Origin: Lachnospiraceae bacterium
Lineage (GTDB): Bacteria; Bacillota; Clostridia; Lachnospirales; Lachnospiraceae
Assembly: GCA_017526985.1 (NCBI GenBank)
Contig: JAFXQR010000179.1
Coordinates: 62,001 to 126,000, forward strand
DNA: 64,000 bases
Reading direction: 5' to 3'
A program made the translations under genes and the position numbers. This document shows positions 42,186-50,095 of the stretch, in pieces. The notes below the pieces were generated by a model. The model did not search any database and had not been told where the DNA came from. It saw nothing but the letters and a program-made list of their open reading frames with translations. Numbering within the stretch: position 1 is the stretch's first letter; every line of letters begins with the position of its first letter.

Positions 42186-42926
42186 TCACAGTTCCAGATC
42201 CTGTCCGTCGATCGCAATCCCGCTCTGATCTACACGAAGGTCTACGCCGGTAGAATAGGCAGAAATCCCTTTGGATTCGTAGAAATCTACATCATCGGTG
42301 ATCACGAAGTCTACGTCGTTTCCAAAGGTCTCCAAAGACTTCTCGCCATCGTAGGAAACCACAAAACCACGGTCTCCAGACTGCATCAGAAGACTGCCGT
42401 TTTTATAGGACAGGTCGATATTTCCGATCGACAGATCTGAATCAAAGCAGACCTGCACAGATGCCTTACGGTAATCAATGATCACTTCGGATGCTCCAAA
42501 GGCGTCTTTATCCGGCAGATACAATGTCTGCATGGAAATATGTCCGAGAAAAGCTTCTGCGGTATCCACATCCGTGATGAACGCCTTTTCCACGCTGGAA
42601 TAGCCAAGATCCCTGAGTTCATCGATCACACGCTCTGCTTCTACCGGCTTACAGGATACATAGATGGCTTTCTGACCTCCCAGCTCCCCGTTAGCATCCA
42701 GACAGATATAACCGTTTCCAACGTGCAGATCGGTATCGGAAACCAGCATATTATCCACCTTGTTTGCTGTATCGTCATTTGCGTGAACCGCCTGAAACCC
42801 GGCTTTCATCCCCAGTACCGCAGCGGATACCGCCAGTACGGTAAATGCGGTATGTGCCAAAGTGTGATTACTCTCCTGCTGGATACGGTTCAATTTTCTG
42901 TTGATCGAATTATTATCCAGTATCAT
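42186..42926 (-). CDS. Membrane-anchored protein of unknown function
   Basis: 246 aa from ATG 42926, seven bases after AAAGGAG. After a polar N-terminus there is one hydrophobic segment (LAHTAFTVLAVSAAVLGMKA, about 23-42), then an acidic extracytoplasmic-type domain with repeated beta strands (VSDTDLHVGNGYICLD; ASVQVCFDSDLSIGNIDLSY). Tail IDGQDLEL. Its leader carries the 29-base hairpin array. A surface or sensory role is a guess. Confidence 0.6.
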   Translation of the reverse strand: MILDNNSINRKLNRIQQESNHTLAHTAFTVLAVSAAVLGMKAGFQAVHANDDTANKVDNMLVSDTDLHVGNGYICLDANGELGGQKAIYVSCKPVEAERVIDELRDLGYSSVEKAFITDVDTAEAFLGHISMQTLYLPDKDAFGASEVIIDYRKASVQVCFDSDLSIGNIDLSYKNGSLLMQSGDRGFVVSYDGEKSLETFGNDVDFVITDDVDFYESKGISAYSTGVDLRVDQSGIAIDGQDLEL

Positions 42927-42942
42927 TGATTTTCTCCTTTCC

Positions 42943-43056
42943 AAGGGGTGCTGTTTCACAGCTTTCCTTTCAGGGGCGCTGCTACGCAGCTATCCTCTCC
43001 AAGGGACGCCGTTTTACGGCTTTCCTTTCGGGGCGCAGCATAACTGCTGCCCTTGC
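42943..43056 (-). repeat. Leader hairpin array, 29-base period
   Basis: Three full units at 42943, 42972 and 43001 and a partial fourth at 43030. Minus-strand type AAGGAAAGCTGT-GAA-ACAGCACCCCTT: outer AAGG/CCTT and inner GCTGT/ACAGC (or GCCGT/ACGGC, GCTGC/GCAGC). The last unit abuts the ribosome binding site AAAGGAG, which its CCCCTT arm could mask. Confidence 0.8.
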
Positions 43057-43093
43057 TTGTGCATTTTTGCACATCTCTTTGTGATAAAATACC

Positions 43094-43306
43094 TTAGTCC
43101 ATCTCACGGTCGTCCGGGATCTCCCAGCCATCGTCTTCCAGACATTTGATGCGCTTTTCAATATCCGCATAAGACGCCGGCTCGTCCCCAAAATACTCCC
43201 AGATCTCCAAAGTCTGGGTATCATTCAGAAACATTCCCATTTCTTCTGCTTTCTTACGGATCTTTTCCAGATTTTCATCTCTCTGATTAGGTTCTGCTGT
43301 TTTCAT
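43094..43306 (-). CDS. Small acidic helical protein
   Basis: 70 aa from ATG 43306 after GGAGGGCTTATTT; a longer frame would run across the promoter-like motif. Helical with Trp-containing end (IKCLEDDGWEIPDDREMD). First gene of the 43.3-38.4 kb operon. Not recognised. Confidence 0.55.
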   Translation of the reverse strand: MKTAEPNQRDENLEKIRKKAEEMGMFLNDTQTLEIWEYFGDEPASYADIEKRIKCLEDDGWEIPDDREMD

Positions 43307-43340
43307 AAATAAGCCCTCCGTTTTTACCACCTGTTGCTTA

Positions 43341-43353
43341 TATATGAAAAAGC
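43341..43353 (-). promoter_or_regulatory. TATTTTTCATATA promoter-like motif, copy 16
   Basis: Core TTTTTCATATA, minus strand, 35 bases before ATG 43306, in a 63-base gap without a terminator, so transcripts from 43807 may read through. Confidence 0.6.
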
Positions 43354-43369
43354 ATTGTAGAAATGCCAA

Positions 43370-43573
43370 TCATACGGGGATATGGTGTTCTTTCGCCGTA
43401 ATCTTTATAGTGGACAGCCGATCATCCTTCTCGGCGGTCAGGATAAGCGGACGGCCGCAGCCGTCACAAATCATCTCCGCATCACCAAAGCGCTCCAGCC
43501 GTGCTTTGACCGAAATGCTTAAAAACAGTGATGCTTTACATTTTGGGCAGAATACCGGTTTTATCGTGGGCAT
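43370..43573 (-). CDS. Small zinc-ribbon protein
   Basis: 67 aa after GAGGAGGTGTTTAT. Two Cys pairs, CPKC (residues 9-12) and CDGC (about 36-39), suit one zinc ion in a ribbon fold. Possible nucleic acid or protein contact. No catalytic domain. Confidence 0.65.
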   Translation of the reverse strand: MPTIKPVFCPKCKASLFLSISVKARLERFGDAEMICDGCGRPLILTAEKDDRLSTIKITAKEHHIPV

Positions 43574-43585
43574 ATAAACACCTCC

Positions 43586-43807
43586 TCAACCATGGCTTCC
43601 GCCAATATACTTATCATTTGTCATCCGTCCGTATTCATCCTTCTTGAGTTTATAGAGACAGTCAGACTCCACTTCGATCACTCTGGCGTTCCCGCCGCAC
43701 TGTTTCAGCGCTGCATCCCGAAGCTCCGGGGTACTGAATACACCAACGACATAATACTCCGGGGATCCGCTCTTACTGCCATTCGATGTCACGACAAACT
43801 GTTTCAT
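43586..43807 (-). CDS. Small hypothetical protein
   Basis: 73 aa from ATG 43807 (MKQFVVTSNG), nine bases after GGAGGG. Beta-rich (EYYVVGVFSTPELRDAA; ARVIEVESDCLYKL), ends GGSHG. First gene behind the motif at 43856. Not recognised. Confidence 0.55.
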   Translation of the reverse strand: MKQFVVTSNGSKSGSPEYYVVGVFSTPELRDAALKQCGGNARVIEVESDCLYKLKKDEYGRMTNDKYIGGSHG

Positions 43808-43855
43808 AATATTTCCCTCCATTTCTGTGAAAATTATAAAATATAGCTACATCTT

Positions 43856-43868
43856 TATATGAAAAAAC
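43856..43868 (-). promoter_or_regulatory. TATTTTTCATATA promoter-like motif, copy 17
   Basis: Minus-strand GTTTTTTCATATA, 48 bases before ATG 43807. Confidence 0.65.
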
Positions 43869-43884
43869 AATTTTTAGGCAATAG

Positions 43885-43912
43885 AAAAGAGCCCGTGTTG
43901 AAACACGAGCCC
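43885..43912 (-). terminator. Intrinsic terminator
   Basis: GGGCTCGTGTT/AACACGGGC imperfect stem and T-run, minus strand, 23 bases after the stop at 43935. Confidence 0.75.
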
Positions 43913-43934
43913 TTATATCTACTGCTTTTTGGAT

Positions 43935-45431
43935 TTAGAAGGAGCTGTCGCAGTACGGGGACAGGCAGTTGCAGTTATTCTTGACCGTATTATAGTCCAG
44001 AATGGTCATTACCTGCCACAGACCGTAGTTTCCGGGTGCCACCACGATACCCATCTCCGGCGCCTTCTCGAAGGAACCATTAACGTGATACGGGATCACG
44101 AAGTGAATCTGGTTGAATTTGCGGTTGTACATCGGCTTTACATATCCGGTGTCGTACTTGCTGATCGCAATACCGGTCTGGATCGCACGGACAATATCCG
44201 CATAGATCTGGTTATCCGTCAGCTGTGCGATGCCGGTCTTATCACGCTCGATCTTACGGCTGATACAGTGCTCCAGACGGCCTTCGTTCTCCAGATCGAA
44301 ATCGTCGATCTCTGCGGAGAACACCAGCTCATTCGGGCTGTCGTTGTAGTAAACGACCGGTTTCAGTTCCTTATTGACATCATCCTTGGTAAATCCGTGC
44401 TGCAGAGCGGACAGCTTGCTGTCACAAATAGACCATCTGCTGCAGTATCCGGACAGGACATCTGCCTGCGTGCGCTTATCAAAAGCGATGATTAACTTGA
44501 TCGGATTCCCCAGCGTGTTCAGCAGAGAAGTGTTCATCATTGCGTAATAAGTGCCATTCTCGGACTTTTTGGAGCGGATGATATAATCTTCACCAGCCTT
44601 ATTCTCAAGCAAATGGTTCTCACGGCTTACCATAGTGAACAGGTAGCTCTTGATGCTTGCCGGAGACCAACCAGCCTTTACCAGAAGTTTATCCATAAAG
44701 GTTTTATAGAAAGCAACTTCTTCCGGGAAAATATTGGTCATATCCGTGCCGTCATCATTGCTCTCTGCAGAAACATTCGGTTTTACTGCCGGAGCCTGGG
44801 TTTCTGCCAGTTTGGCATTGATCACATCCAGACGGGGGCGGATCAGGCCGGCCGTCGGAGCAACCGTATTTGTGATGATCGGACTTACTTTCGGCTCCTC
44901 TGTAGTTGCTGCCGGCAAAGCGGGCGCTTCTACAGGTTTAATATCTGCCTCTAAAACACCGGTACGCAGGTCATCTTTTGCGACGTTCAGAAACATTGCC
45001 AGGTTCTGCTGCATTTCTTTCTTTGATTTTACCTTCGTCGTTGCGTTGATCTCATTCTTGATGATTTCTTCTGCAGAGCCTACAAATGCTCCCTGCCAGC
45101 AGCTTGCGCCCTTGAAAAACTGTACATACAGGCGGCGGTTCTTGTCATTAAAGTAATTTGTCTTGATCCAAAGGTAAAAAGCACCGAGAGTTTCTTTTGC
45201 CGGGCTATAATTGCGGTAAAAATGCTGTATTGCGGACGGATCATATTCATTGTTTAAGCGTTCCGCGATCTCATTAAGGGATTCCTCTGCCAGGTCCGGG
45301 CATTTCATCTGGAACTGTTTACATACCGTCTCCCGGTTTCTGCAGTCCCCGACATTGCTGTACAGCGGCGGCAGTCCGCCTTCAAATTCCGCAACATCTT
45401 CTAAAGAGTAATTTTGCTGCAATGCGTTCAT
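43935..45431 (-). CDS. DUF3825-like domain protein
   Basis: 498 aa after AACGGAGGTAAAATATT. The C-terminal 250 residues (SLLNTLGNPIKLIIAFDKRT; RLEHCISRKIERDKTG; ADIVRAIQTGIAIS; NQIHFVIPYHVNGS; GLWQVMTILDYNTVKNNC) follow the order I know from DUF3825, usually attached to OST-HTH RNA-binding domains. Here the N-terminus is instead a helical region plus a Pro/Ala/Glu linker (about 170-230). RNA-related function is an inference from that family. Confidence 0.6.
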   Translation of the reverse strand: MNALQQNYSLEDVAEFEGGLPPLYSNVGDCRNRETVCKQFQMKCPDLAEESLNEIAERLNNEYDPSAIQHFYRNYSPAKETLGAFYLWIKTNYFNDKNRRLYVQFFKGASCWQGAFVGSAEEIIKNEINATTKVKSKKEMQQNLAMFLNVAKDDLRTGVLEADIKPVEAPALPAATTEEPKVSPIITNTVAPTAGLIRPRLDVINAKLAETQAPAVKPNVSAESNDDGTDMTNIFPEEVAFYKTFMDKLLVKAGWSPASIKSYLFTMVSRENHLLENKAGEDYIIRSKKSENGTYYAMMNTSLLNTLGNPIKLIIAFDKRTQADVLSGYCSRWSICDSKLSALQHGFTKDDVNKELKPVVYYNDSPNELVFSAEIDDFDLENEGRLEHCISRKIERDKTGIAQLTDNQIYADIVRAIQTGIAISKYDTGYVKPMYNRKFNQIHFVIPYHVNGSFEKAPEMGIVVAPGNYGLWQVMTILDYNTVKNNCNCLSPYCDSSF

Positions 45432-45483
45432 AATATTTTACCTCCGTTTTTATGTAATATGTGCAGGCACGATTGCCTGATCT

Positions 45484-45496
45484 TATATGAAAAATA
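45484..45496 (-). promoter_or_regulatory. TATTTTTCATATA promoter-like motif, copy 18
   Basis: Exact consensus, minus strand, 52 bases before ATG 45431. Confidence 0.7.
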
Positions 45497-45510
45497 AGAT
45501 TTTACCGAAC

Positions 45511-45540
45511 AAAAAAAAAGCCCCTCCGAAGAAGGGCTTT
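45511..45540 (-). terminator. Intrinsic terminator
   Basis: AAAGCCC/GGGGCTTT-type stem with UUCG-like loop and nine T residues, minus strand. Confidence 0.85.
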
Positions 45541-45549
45541 GTTACCTGA

Positions 45550-46242
45550 TTACAGCTCGAATTTCGGGATCAGATTCTCGATATTGAAGCGATCGGTCTG
45601 TCCGGTGAGCTCATCCGCTTTTTCTGCACTCATTTCCAGATCGTGATGCTTTAAGAAATCTTCGATCAGAAGATAGGTATTGTCTGCGATACAATACTGA
45701 AAAGTTTCCATCTCCAGCCCGAGCATATCCAGGTTACGGGCTTCCATCATTCTTGCGATATCCGGGAGATCTTTTAAGCGGGTAAAATCTCCGCCCAGCT
45801 CCACAGCGGATAATGATGTATCGACTGCCAGCACTTTCATCCGCAGCAGGTCTTTTTCGTCCAAAAATTTCATATGTACCCGGCCGATATCTGCTGTCTT
45901 GGTAAAATGCAGTTTTCCGGTGGAGATCTCCAGGTCTTTGATCGAGCTTCCGGAGAGCATCAGGTCATTATTTACCCACCCGGCACCCATATCCAGAGAA
46001 AGGCCGATCCGGTCAAGTTCTTTGGCAATATCCTTCGGAAGGTCGGCGCCCACATAATCGATATCGGTTACTCCGCCATCCCGCAGTCCCTGGGCGATCA
46101 TCGCAAACCCGCCGACGATATAAAAAGTCATTTCCGGAGCATTCTGCGCTTCCAGATAATCATTTAACAGGGAAAGTCCCTGATACATCGGTGTTTTCTT
46201 AATCTGATCGGATGCTTTATTACCGAATATAATCTCTTCCAT
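45550..46242 (-). CDS. Nucleotidyltransferase-like protein (DUF6036/AbiEii type)
   Basis: 230 aa after AAAGGAGACATTAAAA. Residues about 42-65, YIVGGFAMIAQGLRDGGVTDIDYVG, are the classic GG...(T/S)-D-(I/L)-D nucleotidyltransferase core. A helical C-terminal half follows, ending LIPKFEL. Such proteins often work as toxins or in antiphage/toxin-antitoxin pairs; this one is alone in its transcription unit, with no obvious partner. Confidence 0.65.
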   Translation of the reverse strand: MEEIIFGNKASDQIKKTPMYQGLSLLNDYLEAQNAPEMTFYIVGGFAMIAQGLRDGGVTDIDYVGADLPKDIAKELDRIGLSLDMGAGWVNNDLMLSGSSIKDLEISTGKLHFTKTADIGRVHMKFLDEKDLLRMKVLAVDTSLSAVELGGDFTRLKDLPDIARMMEARNLDMLGLEMETFQYCIADNTYLLIEDFLKHHDLEMSAEKADELTGQTDRFNIENLIPKFEL

Positions 46243-46287
46243 TTTTAATGTCTCCTTTTAATAATAGCGGAAAACTCTTCCTGTCTA

Positions 46288-46300
46288 TATATGAAAAAAG
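46288..46300 (-). promoter_or_regulatory. TATTTTTCATATA promoter-like motif, copy 19
   Basis: Minus-strand CTTTTTTCATATA, 45 bases before ATG 46242; its T-run is also the T-run of the adjoining terminator. Confidence 0.65.
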
Positions 46301-46330
46301 AGTAAAGAAAAATCTTTACTCTGTTTTTTT
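46295..46330. terminator. Bidirectional terminator fused to a promoter-like motif
   Basis: AGTAAAG/CTTTACT stem with T-runs on both strands. The minus-strand T-run continues as TTTTTTCATATA. Confidence 0.75.
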
Positions 46331-46857
46331 TACCCCTTTTCTATCTCCGGTCCTGGATCGTCATGGATCACAAAATCAGCATTCCGATAATCCAGCTTCG
46401 GCCGCTCAAACAGCACTTCATCGAAATGTTCCCGGATATACCCCCGGACATCTTTTACCCCTTCCGGTACAGCGATTTTTCCATGCACAGACGCCTTTGG
46501 ATATACCGTAAGCCCGACAACCCGCTTGATCTTCTTTGATAAAAGTTTTAGCGGGCAGATCACTGCCAGATAATAGTCATTCGCCTCTTCCCGCTCCAGT
46601 CCGATCCCAGGGAAAATATAGAAGACCCGGATGGCATCCCTTGTATTGGTAGTACCATTCTCCTGAACCAGCGGGATATTGCGCCATGCGGAGGTCACAT
46701 AGTAGTCATAGCCTTCCCGTCTGCAGAAATCAACAAAATCCTCGGTCTCCGGATCCGTAGACTCGATAAATTTCATCAAAAATTTCTCCAGTGTCATATA
46801 ATCATCGATCGAAAGCTCATACATGGCCTCTTCCCGGATCTCGTAATCGTAGGTCAT
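46330..46857 (-). CDS. Hypothetical protein sharing domains with 14572 and 46962
   Basis: 175 aa after GGGAGGATGATGTCAG. The N-terminal two thirds align with the next gene (FVDFCRREGYDYYV; AIRVFYIFPG; YYLAVICPLK). The C-terminus (KIAVPEGVKDVRGYIREHFD then LFERPKLDYRNADFVI) matches the end of 14572-14997. Single-gene unit. Function unknown; the recurring module suggests a family specific to this element. Confidence 0.6.
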   Translation of the reverse strand: MTYDYEIREEAMYELSIDDYMTLEKFLMKFIESTDPETEDFVDFCRREGYDYYVTSAWRNIPLVQENGTTNTRDAIRVFYIFPGIGLEREEANDYYLAVICPLKLLSKKIKRVVGLTVYPKASVHGKIAVPEGVKDVRGYIREHFDEVLFERPKLDYRNADFVIHDDPGPEIEKG

Positions 46858-46878
46858 CTGACATCATCCTCCCGATAT

Positions 46879-46891
46879 TATATGAAAAATT
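46879..46891 (-). promoter_or_regulatory. TATTTTTCATATA promoter-like motif, copy 20
   Basis: Minus-strand TAATTTTTCATATA, 21 bases before ATG 46857; directly below the terminator at 46892. Confidence 0.65.
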
Positions 46892-46925
46892 AAAAAACCG
46901 CTTTTTCTTACAAAAGCGGCTTTTT
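46892..46925. terminator. Intrinsic terminator, probably bidirectional
   Basis: GCCGCTTTT/AAAAGCGG stem with T-runs on both sides; ends the 48.6-47.0 kb unit. Confidence 0.8.
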
Positions 46926-46961
46926 ACAAGGTTTTTTTGGTTGTGTGAGAGCCTCCGTCTT

Positions 46962-47354
46962 TCAATCCCGTTCAAAATCGTCATCTTCTCTGAAGCGGTG
47001 AATACCCTTATCTTCTTCCATCGTTCTTTCTTTTACCGGAGCGATCACTACCAGCATATCGTTGTTTCTGGGATCATCTTCCGCCGGCAGCGGGAATTCT
47101 TTTCCGGCTTTTTCCGTACCTTTAAACACGAAAAACGCTTCTACCGGCCCGATATGGTTCTTTGGATTTGCCTCATTTAAAGGCTTTGCCAAGTCCTGTA
47201 CGGCCCAGTCATAGCCGTTCTGCTTACAGTACGCTTCAAATCTGGGACGGTCAAACCCGTCTGCAGCATAAGATTTCATTCTGGTGATCAGCTCGATCAT
47301 CTGATCCAGTCCCAGTCGTTTTACTCCGGATAAAAACTCACATTCGTAGCTCAT
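46962..47354 (-). CDS. Hypothetical protein, partial paralogue of 46330-46857
   Basis: 130 aa, start overlapping the previous stop (AAATGA). Shares FEAYCKQNGYDWAV, VEAFFVFKG and MLVVIAPVKE with the 175-aa neighbour but lacks its C-terminal module, ending DDDFERD. Suggests a two-part family in which the second part is optional. Confidence 0.6.
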   Translation of the reverse strand: MSYECEFLSGVKRLGLDQMIELITRMKSYAADGFDRPRFEAYCKQNGYDWAVQDLAKPLNEANPKNHIGPVEAFFVFKGTEKAGKEFPLPAEDDPRNNDMLVVIAPVKERTMEEDKGIHRFREDDDFERD

Positions 47355-47740
47355 TTGGATACCCCTTTGAAATATTTGTCTTTCATGTCTTTCATATAAC
47401 CCATATCTTCGTACACCTTTGCGGCATCGAAGTGCTTTCCTGCAGCTTTTGCATCCTTCTCGATCTTTTGGATGGTCAGGATCCGCATCTGGTCACCACG
47501 CAGGATCAGTCTGGAGCATAAGGATGCACAGGTTGGAGAAAACTCGTGCAAGTGCTCTTTTACAAACAGATAAGTTGTGCGGCCATCCGTCTGTCTTGCT
47601 CTGTCGAGCCAGCGGATAAACTCCATCGGAGCATCTTTGCACATCAAAAGCTTCCTGCAGCTGATCAGACAATCATTGATCGTACTGGTCATCTGGGATA
47701 AACTGTCAATTTCCGGGTCAAATTGTCTTTTATAACTCAT
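47351..47740 (-). CDS. Hypothetical helical protein
   Basis: 129 aa from ATG 47740 (MSYKRQFDPE) after AGGAATACAGTT; an in-frame ATG at 47755 overlaps the previous stop and is possible. Helical, basic and Cys-containing (LISCRKLLMCKDAPMEFIRW). Ends KYFKGVSK. Not recognised. Confidence 0.5.
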   Translation of the reverse strand: MSYKRQFDPEIDSLSQMTSTINDCLISCRKLLMCKDAPMEFIRWLDRARQTDGRTTYLFVKEHLHEFSPTCASLCSRLILRGDQMRILTIQKIEKDAKAAGKHFDAAKVYEDMGYMKDMKDKYFKGVSK

Positions 47741-47751
47741 AACTGTATTCC

Positions 47752-48297
47752 TCATATCAGATCTTTTATTGCATCCGCCGATGGTTCGTATGGTTTTACC
47801 GGGAGATTGTTCTTTTCCATCACGGGTTTGGGTTTATCCCACGCTCTGGATGGATCCAAAAGGCTCATACATTTATCCCGCTGGATCTCCAAATACTTCC
47901 GGCATTTACAGAAGTCGTCATAACTGGTCTGAGCATAATCGTATCTGGCATCAATGTATAAAGCCGAAATATCTCTCAAAAACTGTTTCAAGGCGTGTTC
48001 CTCGCTTCTGGAGTTACACACATCTAAAGGTTGGATCCTGGTCGATATTTCGGAGTGCAGACGGTACAAATCGTGAGACTCTTTCATTAACGATTCTGCC
48101 ACATTAAGTCCGGAAGCTTCCAAAACACCTTTATAATATAATTCCAGATCGTTTGCCAATATAGACATATGGTAGTTTTTATATGTTTGTTCTGTTTTGG
48201 ATTCCAGATCATCAAACATATCTTCTGCAACATATATTTTACTGTTATCCGTTGGCTTTCTTTGCAGCTGGTTTAAAACGCTATCAGGAATAATCAT
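47752..48297 (-). CDS. Hypothetical helical protein
   Basis: 181 aa after AAAGAGGTGAAAAA. Helical, with LNQLQRKPTDNSKIYVAEDM near the start and YDDFCKCRKYLEIQRDKCM in the second half. Ends ADAIKDLI overlapping the next start. Not recognised. Confidence 0.55.
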   Translation of the reverse strand: MIIPDSVLNQLQRKPTDNSKIYVAEDMFDDLESKTEQTYKNYHMSILANDLELYYKGVLEASGLNVAESLMKESHDLYRLHSEISTRIQPLDVCNSRSEEHALKQFLRDISALYIDARYDYAQTSYDDFCKCRKYLEIQRDKCMSLLDPSRAWDKPKPVMEKNNLPVKPYEPSADAIKDLI

Positions 48298-48309
48298 TTT
48301 TTCACCTCT

Positions 48310-48606
48310 TTAAGAGCGCTCCCAGAGTATGATAGCACTTTCTGGAAGCATATCCGGTCGAAGAATGGATAACTGGTTGCGAAAAGCCACCTTCTCGTCA
48401 AGATCGCTTCGAATATAGTTATCCACGCACACTATGGGAACAAAATTATCCTGTAAAACACCATCTTTAACATCGAGACGGCTGATCGATATAGTATCTA
48501 CTACTTTTTCCGTATCTGCAGCCAGGATATCTTTGATCATCTGGTCGATCTCATCCCAGTCCGCTGTGATCTTAGTCAGTATGTTAAAAGATCTCTCACT
48601 CTTCAT
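48310..48606 (-). CDS. Small hypothetical protein
   Basis: 98 aa from ATG 48606 (MKSERSFNILTK) after TGGAGGTTTTT. Mixed fold (VVDTISISRLDVKDGVLQDN; NFVPIVCVDNYI), ends IILWERS. First gene of a four-gene unit behind the motif at 48653. Not recognised. Confidence 0.55.
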   Translation of the reverse strand: MKSERSFNILTKITADWDEIDQMIKDILAADTEKVVDTISISRLDVKDGVLQDNFVPIVCVDNYIRSDLDEKVAFRNQLSILRPDMLPESAIILWERS

Positions 48607-48652
48607 AAAAACCTCCAAAAATGTTATAAAAACATTATACCATTCTCAAAGA

Positions 48653-48665
48653 TATATGAAAAATA
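48653..48665 (-). promoter_or_regulatory. TATTTTTCATATA promoter-like motif, copy 21
   Basis: Exact consensus, minus strand, 46 bases before ATG 48606; no hairpin just above it. Confidence 0.65.
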
Positions 48666-48677
48666 TTATTTTCCTGC

Positions 48678-49209
48678 TCAATCGTAGTCCAGAACCAGGG
48701 TGTATTCTTCCTCGTGCCACCGATCTACCGTTTCAAAACGAGAAACAAGTTGCTTTGCATCCACCAAAGTCCAATCGACCTCTTCATAAGTCGGTTCCAG
48801 CCCCTGCAGTTCACAATAGCAGTGGTCGTCCTCTGTAATCCCGTCTTTAAAACGATCCACCGGAAGACCCACTTGCTCCGGGATAAACAGCATCTGGGAA
48901 GGACCGATATACCGGCCGAGTTCCCGCTCATAATCCCCACAGCAGAAGGGTTCTTCGTCAAAACCTTCGCATTTTGAGAAGATCTTCTTTGCGTCTTCAA
49001 AAGAGATTCTGCCATCGATCACGACTCTCTGGTCCTTCTTGTAATTGGACGCATCCCGGTACATATAGCAGACTGCTGTATTTTTTGGCGTCTCAAAACT
49101 GCATCTGGTATTGTCTATTTCTTCGCCAAGATGATCCTGTTGCTCTTTTTCTTTTCTACAACACTGGAGCCGTCTTTATTTCGTATTTTTCAAAATCATA
49201 GCTGCCCAT
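48678..49209 (-). pseudogene. Hypothetical gene apparently interrupted by a one-base frameshift
   Basis: ATG 49209 follows AAAGGGCAGA and opens MGSYDFEKYEIKTAPVL, then stops. One base out of frame, an open frame continues through KEQQDHLGEEIDNTRC into a 128-codon frame (MYRDASNYKKDQRVVIDGRI and onward, ending LVLDYD). The break is near 49155-49170 in an A-rich run, so a sequencing or assembly slip is also possible. If the gene is intact it encodes about 175 aa of unknown function. Confidence 0.5.
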
Positions 49210-49217
49210 TCTGCCCT

Positions 49218-49643
49218 TTAGCAGGACTTATCTTCTTCATAATCTTCATGATCATCGTCTTTACTCGGGCCATCAATAAATTCCAGGCCTTCAATACCGT
49301 CCGTCTCCGGCGGAATGTATTTCCCCTCAAATACAGAACCGTCTATCTTTCCGGCAATATAATCCCGGCTGCGCTGTCTGCTGTCCCATTCTGCAGTCAG
49401 AGCGTCTGCCAGCTGCTGGCCGGTCTGGATCTTATTGCCGATCTCTGCCGGAAACAGCGTTACTTCACGGCCATCCTTCTTATAATCCACACAGACTCTT
49501 GTACCACGCTCAGATACACGCACCGGAAGGTCTGTACCAAGGATTTCCCCGGCATCCTTTGCCATTGCCCGAATCTGATCTGCAGTTAAATTGTGCAGCG
49601 GTTCTGCCATCTCGCTCAAATCGTGTTCCTGTGAAATGATCAT
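49218..49643 (-). CDS. Hypothetical protein
   Basis: 141 aa after GGAGGTAGGAAAAT. Contains DLPVRVSERGTRVCVDYKKD (beta) and an acidic end DYEEDKSC. First gene behind the motif at 49689. No family recognised. Confidence 0.55.
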   Translation of the reverse strand: MIISQEHDLSEMAEPLHNLTADQIRAMAKDAGEILGTDLPVRVSERGTRVCVDYKKDGREVTLFPAEIGNKIQTGQQLADALTAEWDSRQRSRDYIAGKIDGSVFEGKYIPPETDGIEGLEFIDGPSKDDDHEDYEEDKSC

Positions 49644-49688
49644 ATTTTCCTACCTCCATTCGGTTGTTTTGTCATAAAACCCTATCAA

Positions 49689-49701
49689 TATATGAAAAAT
49701 A
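49689..49701 (-). promoter_or_regulatory. TATTTTTCATATA promoter-like motif, copy 22
   Basis: Exact consensus, minus strand, 45 bases before ATG 49643. Confidence 0.7.
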
Positions 49702-49703
49702 GA

Positions 49704-49733
49704 AAAGAAAAAGGGCCTGCAAACAACAGGCCC
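49704..49733 (-). terminator. Intrinsic terminator
   Basis: GGGCCTG/CAGGCCC stem and T-run, minus strand, after the gene at 49749. Confidence 0.85.
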
Positions 49734-49748
49734 ATTCTCCAAATACCC

Positions 49749-50084
49749 TTAATCCAGGTCCGGTTCAGCATCTTCGATCGGATCTCCGTATTGATCCAGC
49801 TCGGTGAAGTATTTATCCATATTGTCAAAATAATCTGCCGGATAGTCAATATCGGTGCCCCATCCGCCCCAACCTCTCAGTCTTGCGGCATCATTGATAT
49901 GCACCATATCGTTCTCCATCTCCAGGATGAGGATCTCTGTCGGCACACGGAAATACTGTCGGTCTTCGCTTTTTGTCATATAATCCACGGTGTTCTTTTC
50001 GTTATCCACGTGAAGCAGGTAGACCGTGCTTTCCCGGCTGGTTCTGCGGTTATCCTGTAAATACTGTTCATAAGTCAGTCTCAT
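49749..50084 (-). CDS. Small acidic protein
   Basis: 111 aa from ATG 50084 (MRLTYEQYLQ) after AAAGGAGGTGCAT. Beta strands (STVYLLHVDNEKNTVDYM; TEILILEMENDMVHI), then Gly/Trp-rich RLRGWGGWGTD and an acidic end AEPDLD. Last gene of its unit. Not recognised. Confidence 0.55.
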   Translation of the reverse strand: MRLTYEQYLQDNRRTSRESTVYLLHVDNEKNTVDYMTKSEDRQYFRVPTEILILEMENDMVHINDAARLRGWGGWGTDIDYPADYFDNMDKYFTELDQYGDPIEDAEPDLD

Positions 50085-50095
50085 ATGCACCTCCT

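Noticed and set aside
45550..46242. Complete toxin-antitoxin system
   Set aside because: The nucleotidyltransferase-like gene stands alone between its own motif and terminator; no antitoxin-like partner is visible.
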